From the NCBI GenBank assembly GCA_014529385.2, contig CM043944.1, forward strand, positions 172,982,740 to 173,046,739: a stretch of DNA of 64,000 nt, in the 5' to 3' direction. Under the pieces are notes generated by a model, which had not been told where the DNA came from, ran no database searches, and was given only the letters and a program-made list of their open reading frames with translations. Positions 56,161 through 64,000 of this stretch are shown here, piece after piece. This DNA comes from Adiantum capillus-veneris. Its lineage: Eukaryota; Streptophyta; Polypodiopsida; Polypodiales; Pteridaceae. A program made the position numbers and the translations under genes. Numbering within the stretch: position 1 is the stretch's first letter; every line of letters begins with the position of its first letter.

Positions 56161-57610
56161 CAAAATACTATTTGTACTTTGAAAGGGCCTTATCCGACAT
56201 CATTCTTTATAGATGACCATCTATGAGCTATCATTGTCAAAAAACTCATACATATGATGTACAAGATATGTAGATGAATATCATGGCTTCATATTTGAAA
56301 AAGTTGCATCTTTGGCTAGCTAGGGGTTATACCTTTTTTTTTTAACCCTTAGCTTGTATTCTCTATTTGTAGCCTCCTGACAAAGTTTGGCTTGATTTTG
56401 ACTTGTATTTGGCTTTCCAAGTTAACTTTTTAGATTTCAGTCTTGAAAATGACTGATGGACATCGTTGGCACCTTTTGGCTACCAAACACATGTAGAACC
56501 AATGATGATGACCAGAATTTGGCTTGATCCCTGGTTTCTCCTGCAGGCATCTATCACGGTAGATGACGGAATTGTCATTTCTACCCCTTTTGTTCTTGTG
56601 AGTATTGTTAGTCCCTTCTGTTTGTTAGGCTTCACTAAGTCACATACAAGATAGAAGATTTACAATACATAGATCTACTTCATGTGTACGACCTTGTAGT
56701 CACATGAAGTGTCTGATAGGCTACTTTACACTTGTTGGGTGCTTTCATTTAGTCGCATCACCAGCCTCCTTTGTCCTTGTAGGCCACCCCAAAGTTTGAT
56801 GACCATCCTTGGTCATTTTTGGCCTTGTGTTGTTGTCGAAGGTTGATCAGCGTGCTTTTCTTACCTCTTGCATTTCTGAGTGTGCATATGGCTTTTGAGA
56901 CATACTTTGTGAAGTGCCATCATTTTCTTGGACCTTCTTCGCTTTGTATGGCTCGGCATCTCATCAATTTGTTCGTCATTTGGATAATGGAATTTTTTTC
57001 TTGTTTTTCTATGCTTTTTTCCCTTTTTTTTCTTCAAGAAAATCTCAAAAAAATAACTAAATAAAACAAAAAACGAACTCAAAAAAAAGCAAAATCATTC
57101 AGTTAGAATTATAAATGCTATGTACACTATACAAATGTCCCTAGGGACTCATATATGGTTTTTGTCCCCATACTCCTCTTGTAATGCTACTATGAGGGCA
57201 TATACTCTGAATTTTGTCAAAAAATCATCACAATCAAGCACAAAAATTCAATGCAACTCAAAAAACATTGCCCTCTAATATTCATAATATTAGGTCCGCA
57301 TTTAGAATGCCTCCCCCCCTCCTGTTTGGAGTCCTCCTTGACGACAGGGTATCACCAAGGGTACGTGTTGTGCTTGGGCAATCAAAAAATGTTCCTATGC
57401 ACGCCTTGTAATGTAGCCCTACTATATGCATACACAGTCAATGCATGGAAAAAATTTATGATGTGCAAGATGTGGTTATAAGCAATTTTCTTATTGGCAT
57501 TTGCTGATGAGGCTTCCTATTCTAAGCATTATGATGGTCTTTGAAGATCCTATGCAGCTTTCTTGATTGAATGTTGTAGAGATTTTTTTGAAGGATTACT
57601 TATCTGTTTG
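56161..57610. other. no gene recognised
   Basis: T-rich sequence, short ORFs only (for example 56466-56654, 56861-57082). May contain the missing RT side of D2, but no RT motif is readable. Confidence 0.3.
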
Positions 57611-58600
57611 ATGCTTCTTTGGAATCCAGATTAGCCTTGTGGTTGATTGTCGCATTTGACATTGTTCTGCAGTAGGGGGTTCTGGCTTGAAGTGAGCGAC
57701 TTGCTCTCTTCTACCTGTATTATAACCATACGAGGAATTGAAATAATTCTAGCGGCGGTGGAGTAACGGTAGTTTTATTGGTTTCCTTTGGGACCCATTT
57801 CTTCATGATTCTTGGTTGTTTTGTTGATGCTACTTGTTTGGGAACCCATACTTGTCCCTGCTTTATTTGTGTTTGAAGAGACTTCTTTGGATCCACCTTG
57901 TCTTTGTGTGAGTCTTCAGCGGTCTTTGCTTCAGCCCTTGTACGCTTGCTTGGGGATGGGATTCAGACTTTGGGAGTTAATACTTTAATCGTTTTGGAAT
58001 CCAAATAAATTCCTCATCTCTTTGTGCTAGAATCAACTTCTTTGGAACCCAAATCTAATTTGCAAAAAGCTTGCAACTTTGTGATTTTCTTAGTCATTCT
58101 TGCATGCTTTGACTGTTTTCCTTTTAGTGCTTGGATCTTGTACTTTTTCACTAGAAGTCTTCATCTTCTTGACCCATACCTACTTTTGGCCCAGCTGGCT
58201 CTTTGGTATCCAGATTTGTCAAACTCTTTGGCTATGACTTGTTGTTTGTTGCTTTTGGCCTTCCTTGGTTGTTATTGAAGCTGCTAGTGATAGTGATGAC
58301 CTGAGTTTTTGGTAGGGAATGTCATAAGGATCATCATCATTGTTGTTGTCCTCAACAAGGTTGCATTCTAGCACTTTCTCTTTGTGGTTTGGCTAGTTAT
58401 GGAAATTTACTGTGTGTTTTCTCTCGGATTGTTGTTTCTGGGATGACTTTTGTATCCACTTGATTAGAGTGTTGGTAGCTTGTTGACATGGTTGTGTTCT
58501 TGTTGGCTGAGTCTTTTCTTTATGTATGGGAGCCACGTATGAGGGTGCTTGTTGCGGTTGTGTTTTCACCATCAAAGATTTTGGAATCCACTTTTGATGC
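57610..58600 (-). pseudogene. repeat-bearing linker of D2 with W-x-P-K motifs
   Basis: Nine occurrences of a [K/I]-W-[I/V]-P-K coding motif or decayed form on the minus strand, at plus positions about 57617, 57786, 57835, 57885, 57991, 58040, 58201, 58447 and 58577. Gaps cluster near 49-54 bp and its multiples, which suggests an old repeat of 16-18 residues. The stretch contains stops and shifts. It lies just downstream of the protease, where gypsy polyproteins would start RT, so it is an unusual insertion or spacer domain. Confidence 0.55.
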
Positions 58601-58908
58601 ACTTTATTCTTGTAGCGGTAACATTAGTTCCTGGCTCTTTGATCTGGACACTCATAAAACCACACATTAGTCGAAGTGGCATTTATGTCACCTGCTGGGT
58701 TGTCTGGATTGTCAGAATCTTCTTGAAGCTCCAAGTGTTCTACGGAGTCATAGAACTCGTCTTCTTCTTTGTCTTTGTTTCCCTAGATTACACTCACTGC
58801 AAAGTAAGGAACGACATCATAGCCATCTTTATCACAAAACGTCGTTGTTAGATTGTCTTGAATAGCGCACACATCTACAGTAGCCAAGATGTGTTCTCAA
58901 TCAAGTTT

Positions 58909-59600
58909 CTATAATGCTTCCTCAGGAAAGATTTCTGGGATATAATCCTTATCTTCAATTGCCCTGCATTCCTCTCGCTTTAAGCTTCCGCATTGCGAAG
59001 CTCCACATCTCCACAGTTCTTTAGGCTTACCCAACCATGCTGGAAGTTTTGATTCTGCTACAATAGCGGAATTAAACTCTTCCACAGGGGTTCTCGTCGC
59101 ATCCTTGTAACTATGGTCCTTGATATTTATTCTTGTCATGGTTTCCATATGTCTTAAGTAGATATGGTCATAATCCCAGTGCTAGACCATTTTCAATTGT
59201 TGCATGAATGGTCTTCCTAGAATGATGTCATAGTTGTTCTTCTTGCCAAAGTCAACAATTGTAAAGGTTTGCTCATATTCAATGCCACAAGAAGTAACAA
59301 CTGGTTTTTCTTGTAGTCTTATGGGCCTCTCCGTGTGTCCATCTGCAAGCTGCAATTTCATCCTGGTAGCCCTCACTACTGGTTTTCCCCATTTTTTCCA
59401 GATCTCTTTTGTTGCAATGGCAAGCCAGCTCCTTTGTCAAGGATTGCCATGGTTTTTACACCTTGGAATTCCATAGGAAGAGTGGTGTTCCCATTTTCTC
59501 CCTCATAGTACTCGCCTACCTTGTTTAGTGGCATTAGACGAGTGTTTAGCTGAGACTTTTTAAGCTCTTTGATCCCTTCCTCGATTTGAGTCATTGGTTC
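58909..59600 (-). pseudogene. aspartic protease of element D2
   Basis: Minus-strand reading gives VKTMAILDKGAG, where the family expects D-T-G-A-G (Thr changed to Lys), then, in a shifted frame, RMKLQLADGHTERPIRL, FTIVDFGKKNNYDIILGRPF and MQQLKMV. The I-L-G-R-P-F motif is the conserved end of the retropepsin fold. A C-terminal extension (59148-58909) has ESKLPAWLGKPKELW and REECRAIEDKDYIP. Confidence 0.75.
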
Positions 59601-61249
59601 TTTACACCAATTTCTCTAGGCATTTTCCCACAGTAGCCGACATGTTTGGTCATATTCTGAGCAACTCGGCTAACGTTATCGTACAGGTGATTGGCGTCGA
59701 TAAAATGTCCATCAATCCTTTTGAATCAATGACCTTATTGGAAGACAGTTTCTGTGATGGGATTGGAATAACATCTGACTTGGTCTCATGCTCTCCCATA
59801 TAGGATGGTAGTGTTCTTAGCGAATGGGGTTGCCTGTCTATAGATTGTACAGATCCTTTGTCTCCCCAATACGATTCCACTTCGAGATCCAGTTTCAAAC
59901 TCGTCTATTGGTGGAAGAGATAGTCCTCTTCCATCACCCGTCTGGTTTACTCATCTGCTTATCTCACTTTCTTCATTGGCCTCTCTGACTTGTTTCCACA
60001 ATTCGTCAAGACCATCTAATTCTTTATAAATGTTAGGTATAGCTATGTTAAATCCCTTGGAAGAGTTATCTATGGTATTCAATAGTATCCTTGGTTCTAA
60101 TGTTGAGTCCTTGAGCTTTGGTCCGTGTTCGTGACTGAAATTTGACACTTTTCATTCCTGGTTTGGTGGGATTACTGGTGTAGGTGGGATAAGGATCACA
60201 TCCTCAGGTTTTCCAATTGGTGGTTCTAGTAAAGCTTTGGTTGTTTGAATCATTTTTTTGGCACATTTCAAGACTTTCCTTTTCTAGTTTCACAAATGGA
60301 TATGTCATCCACCTCTGTTATAGGGTTTGGTTTTTTTTGAACCGTGTTTCATAGGCTTTTAGGAGGGCATCTAATGGCTCATTAACCTTCTCGACCAACA
60401 CCGATCCTCCTAAACTAGCACTTCTCGGTTTCTCATCTATGGATGGTTCTTATGGATGTTGAGACATCTACAAAGACAAGGTGCAACCATTTCCTCATGT
60501 TGTCATATCTTCTCTTTAGCTTGGGTAAGCTCCTCAGCTAGGGATTTTTGCTCTCGTTCCCTTCGTGCTTTCATCCTAGCCTTTCTAGCTTTCCAACTAT
60601 TCTGTTTGCTCTTGGTTTTTTGACTAGGTGCATTGGTCTTTGGTTCACTTGTCTCTGGACTCACATCAATTTTTGTTTTCTCTATCTCTTGCTTCTCCTC
60701 AGCTTCCTTTTGAGCTTGTTCTCTCATAACTACTTGAATTGGTATGACGTTTTTGTTTTCCGAGCTATTGGGTAGCTGAACAATTCCTAAGACATTTGTT
60801 GTGATCTTTTTTACTCGGTTTGAATTTTTTGGACATTGGGGATCAAGTAAATGACACCATAGTCAAGACAATAGGCATTCACTTGCGTGATCTCCATCTA
60901 AGAACATTGCTTGACCAAGTGGTTGTCACGGCTTTTGTGACAATCTATCTCTGGTTGAGGAGCTTCTTCTTGCATTTCCTCTTGGCTATAAACAGGCTCT
61001 AACCTAGCTAAGCCTCTATTTACTACAATGAACCGCAATGTCCTTTCGTCCATCTCATACCTTCTTTCTTCAGGTCAAAACGCGGGAGGTGGAGGTTGTA
61101 CTGGCCTCACCACTCCATGTGTTTCTCTCATCTTCTGTCGCTTTGAAGGGCAGTACCCACTTTGGTTGTTATAACACATTATAGTTGGTACTAGCACTTT
61201 GTTTATTGGATGCTTCCATCATTGGTGTATATCTCATGTCTACAGGCAT
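59601..61249 (-). pseudogene. gag-protease linker of D2
   Basis: Broken frames with charged, low-complexity sequence, for example REQAQKEAEEKQEIEKTKID and KARKARMKARREREQK (60727-60503), likely coiled coil. Also NIYKELDGLDELWKQVREA (about 60060-59960). No zinc knuckle readable. It corresponds to the part of D1 lost after 48376. Confidence 0.5.
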
Positions 61250-62111
61250 TCTAGCACCTGACACCTGACACTGGAGGTTGTTGTCCTAAGACAAGTTGTG
61301 GCCTTGAAACTCCTACCGGTCCTAGCGCATTCCCCATAGCATATCTAGGTGGAGTAGGTGCTACTGAAATAGGTTGTACATATCTCTCCCTAGCATATTC
61401 CATGCTATAGTAAAACTCTTCCCTCGTATGGTTTGTCCATTTCCTCTCAGTCTTGCACCACTTAGGCTCCCTTGGATCAAAATTTACAAGAGGAGCTAAC
61501 CTCTTGACCATTTCATCGATAAATTTAGTCTAACCATAGACTCTCCCAATCCTTCTCTCGCTTTAGGTCCTCCACTATGCCTAGGTTCTTCTTCGAAAGG
61601 ATTAATCGTTATGTTGGAGATTGGTCCTTGCAAAGGCATGTCTTCCATCTCTGTGATCACTTCATCTCTCATTATCACTCTAGAAGGGAATCCAAGTGGC
61701 TCCCCTTTTGGAATTCTCGTATTTGGTGGAGGTATCTGTGGTCCTTCATTGACCAAATATCCACCTATGTCTAATGTAGTCCATGGATTTGTGCTTTCTA
61801 CAACTGCGTATTCTCGTCCATACTTGTCAACTACTATAGACTTCCTTTGATAGTTGACTCCATACATATATAGACATATAAGAACTTGTAATCTATCAGC
61901 TCTTCTGGGTATGGCTCTGAGCATCTATAAAGGTTCACTGCATTATTGTCAATGTATCTATATAGTCCTTTCCTCTCCTGATCTTTCATCCAAACTCTCT
62001 TAACAAGATTGGTCTTTATCAATTGCTTGGAAGATCCATTGTGGGCGGATGCTCCTCTATCGCTGAAATCCCAAAGCTTGTATAAGCTAAGTTTGAATCT
62101 AAAGTAGACAT
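61250..62111 (-). pseudogene. gag of element D2
   Basis: Start codon at 62111 on minus (ATGTCTACTTTAGATTC), aligned with D1's 46680. Contains GLYRYIDNNAVNLYRCSEPY, SIVVDKYGREYAVVESTNPW and YLVNEGPQIPPPNTRIPKGE. It ends with PKWCKTERKWTNHTREEFYY, where the last Cys of the cluster is Phe. Frameshifts near 61880 and 61500. The capsid-like core between the SMVRL and KWSRG-type residues (about 61520) seems deleted relative to D1 47718-47906. Confidence 0.75.
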
Positions 62112-62369
62112 GATTTCTAGGCTTAACAGCTTTAGCTTGATGTAAGAAGGCTTTTTCCAATGTGTTCAAGTACTTCGGTTAGGAAAAAGTCAAAATTATA
62201 TCCAAATCCGCGAACGTTTCCTCACAATTCGCTCAAATTGTCAGTTTTAGACACCCCTAACTTCCAAATGAATTTTGAGGCCTTAAACGACGTATTTTTG
62301 GACGCTCACCAATAATGAATGAATATCGAAAGCTCAAGTTATGGCCAAAATTGTCAATCTGTGCCAGGA

Positions 62370-63513
62370 GACTTCAGACGTGTATGATATCTCCTGACTC
62401 GGAAATGCTCCAAACTTCAACTGTAGAATCTCCTTGATATACTCTAAATTCACCACTCCAAGTCTCAATTTGTGATTCTGACACTTTTAGACAGGTCTAT
62501 TGCTACTTTTTTTGTTTGATTGCCTGTAGCCAAAAGTGATCCAAATTGAATGAAACTTGGTCTCTAGGCCTATTTTGTGATGGAAAACACTTCAGTGAGC
62601 TCAGATGTAACTTTTGACCTCTAATTTGTCACTTGAGGCATCATACGCGTATGATGTCTTTTATGGAAAAATGAAGTGACTTTTGTCCCAATGACTCTTT
62701 ATCACTCAAGCAACTCTCGGCTACTTCCAGAATTCAACTTGAACACTTTTTGTGCAAGTTTTGGTCAATACAAGCAGAACCTTGTCCAAATTTGTCTTTT
62801 GGCACTTTTTAGCCTAAATGTGCTGCAAATGCAACGAATTTTGGCTAGGGACTTCTTTTATGCTCTAGGACACTAGGGTATACTCAGATGTCTGATTTGA
62901 CCCAAATCTGGCCTCTAAGACATCATACATGTATGATGTCCAAGTGGTCAAAATTCAGTTCTGTTTCTACCACACGTGCCCCTTGATGTGTAGACCAAGA
63001 ATATGTGCTCACGAAAATTTTTGGAACTCAAAACTGCACAAAATCATCACTTTTGACAAGGAAATTCCTTGAAAGAGTAAAATCCCCCCGTTTTCAATCT
63101 ATAAGCCCAAATGATATGAAATTTGGTGTATGTGCTCAACACAACATGCAAAAGATGGGTATAATGTCAAAAGTTCAAATTTGCTGCCAAAATCATCCTT
63201 CAGACATCATACGCGTATGATGTCTACTGATGAATTTGTGGACAGAATTCATTCATAGGCATCCCCAAGTCTCCATCACTGGTTTTCAAGTACTTCTACC
63301 AATTTTCATGGCAAAATGTGCTCAGAATCACAAGTTTGTCTTTTTTCCATTTTTGACACTCCGTCTTTTGCCTTTTGGGTGTCAAGAGTTGGTCAAAACT
63401 CTAGTCTCAATGTGTACTTAGGGTAAGACCCCCCTTTTGAACACTCTAGTGCAGTCATATTTTTCAAATTTGGTCTCCAAATGTCCCTTGAGACATCATA
63501 CGCGTATGATGTC
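62370..63513 (-). repeat. leader repeat array with five 22-nt palindromes (D2)
   Basis: Palindrome copies at 62370-62391 (degraded), 62637-62658, 62919-62940, 63203-63224 and 63492-63513, spaced 267, 282, 284 and 289. Those at 63203 and 63492 are exact palindromes with core ACGCGT, and that at 62919 is exact with core ACATGT. The CCAAAT...ATTTGG sub-motif recurs in reverse near 62541, 62826 and 63111. Confidence 0.85.
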
Positions 63514-64000
63514 CAAGTTTACAGAATTTCAATTTTTGTACATAGAACTCTTGCACATGCCCTCTTATATGCTCAGCATCAATCAGTCATGCAAAAATGT
63601 CCACAGAGAGCTATTTATTGGATTTTTTCCTCAAAAGTAGACTTTTCAAAGATTTTGAATGCAAACAAACACTTCAGCAAATAAATCAATGATGAATAGC
63701 TCTAGATCAAAATCAGATCACTTACCTAAAGCTACTCCTACACATCATATGGGGTTTTGCATCTATGAGTAGAAAAACGCTTCAATGCAACACATGGACT
63801 AGCAAACGCTTTTATCACCTCACAAATCACTTGACCACCAACAACTACTCTAATCTACAAATCTCAACTAAATCTACCTAGTCGCAGACCCTCTACAAGA
63901 CACACGCTTCCTGGCTATCCACTTGATCTTGGAATAACCTCTTCCGGATCCACTTAAGAAAAACGCTCTCTTTAGCCAAAACTAAAGCAAGCAACCATCT

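Larger units (their letters stand above)
57610..64000 (-). mobile_element. Tat/Athila-like gypsy element D2
   Basis: Read from right to left: leader with palindromes, gag from 62111, a long charged linker, protease (59600-59180), and a repeat-rich linker (58900-57610). RT and integrase are absent or unrecognisable. It extends beyond the right edge, where the LTR and PBS should be; 63660-64000 matches 43830-44160 of D1 in reverse complement. D1 and D2 are in opposite orientation about 15 kb apart. Confidence 0.75.

Noticed and set aside
56861-57082. Lys-rich ORF on minus
   Set aside because: Driven by an A/T homopolymer-rich stretch; no support as coding sequence.

Overview
The window is gene-poor nuclear DNA of a land plant, made almost entirely of LTR retrotransposons, simple-sequence arrays and decayed transposon fragments. 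The plant origin is shown by primer-binding sites for plant initiator tRNA-Met and a tRNA-Asp-like site, by Ty1/copia and Ty3/gypsy polyproteins of plant type, a SINE with plant-like A and B boxes, a MULE-like transposase remnant, and one intron-containing gene with consensus splice sites. The repeat load suggests a large genome (fern, gymnosperm or a large angiosperm); I cannot name the species.

Layout. 1-15271: a chromovirus-type Ty3/gypsy element (B), entering from the left, interrupted at 3190 by a related rearranged element (A, 3191-12057) with a 5-bp target duplication TTCTC; B ends with an LTR at 13744-15271. 15272-20712: a Ty1/copia element (F) on the minus strand, truncated by B and carrying a solo A-family LTR (15832-17449, TSD TAATC). 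20753-27932: a second B-type element (C) with a truncated 5' LTR and no RNase H. 27933-29470: LINE fragment, unknown ORF and SINE. 29624-32064: the best host-gene candidate, two exons, 187 codons. 32065-43760: relics (copia RNase H with LTR, foldback repeat, gag fragments), microsatellites and degenerate tandem repeats. 43770-48376: a Tat/Athila-like gypsy element (D1, plus strand) with a long repeat-filled leader. 48471-48943: very long (TC)n and (CA)n. 49557-51173: possible exon pair. 51771-56160: MULE-like remnant (minus) carrying a partial copia (E, plus). 57600-64000: a second D element (D2, minus strand).

The most unusual signal is in the D1 and D2 leaders. An exact 22-nt palindrome (half-site GACATCATACG) recurs every 270-290 bp, eight times in D1 and five in D2, and differences at its core are mostly explained by CpG decay. 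Second is element A: three of its internal inversion joints carry LTR-end sequence, with clear PBS remnants at two, as expected from failed strand transfer during reverse transcription. Yet the whole rearranged element lies between two LTRs and a perfect TSD. Nearly all retroelement reading frames here are broken; the window shows the wreckage of several insertion waves rather than a working gene system.
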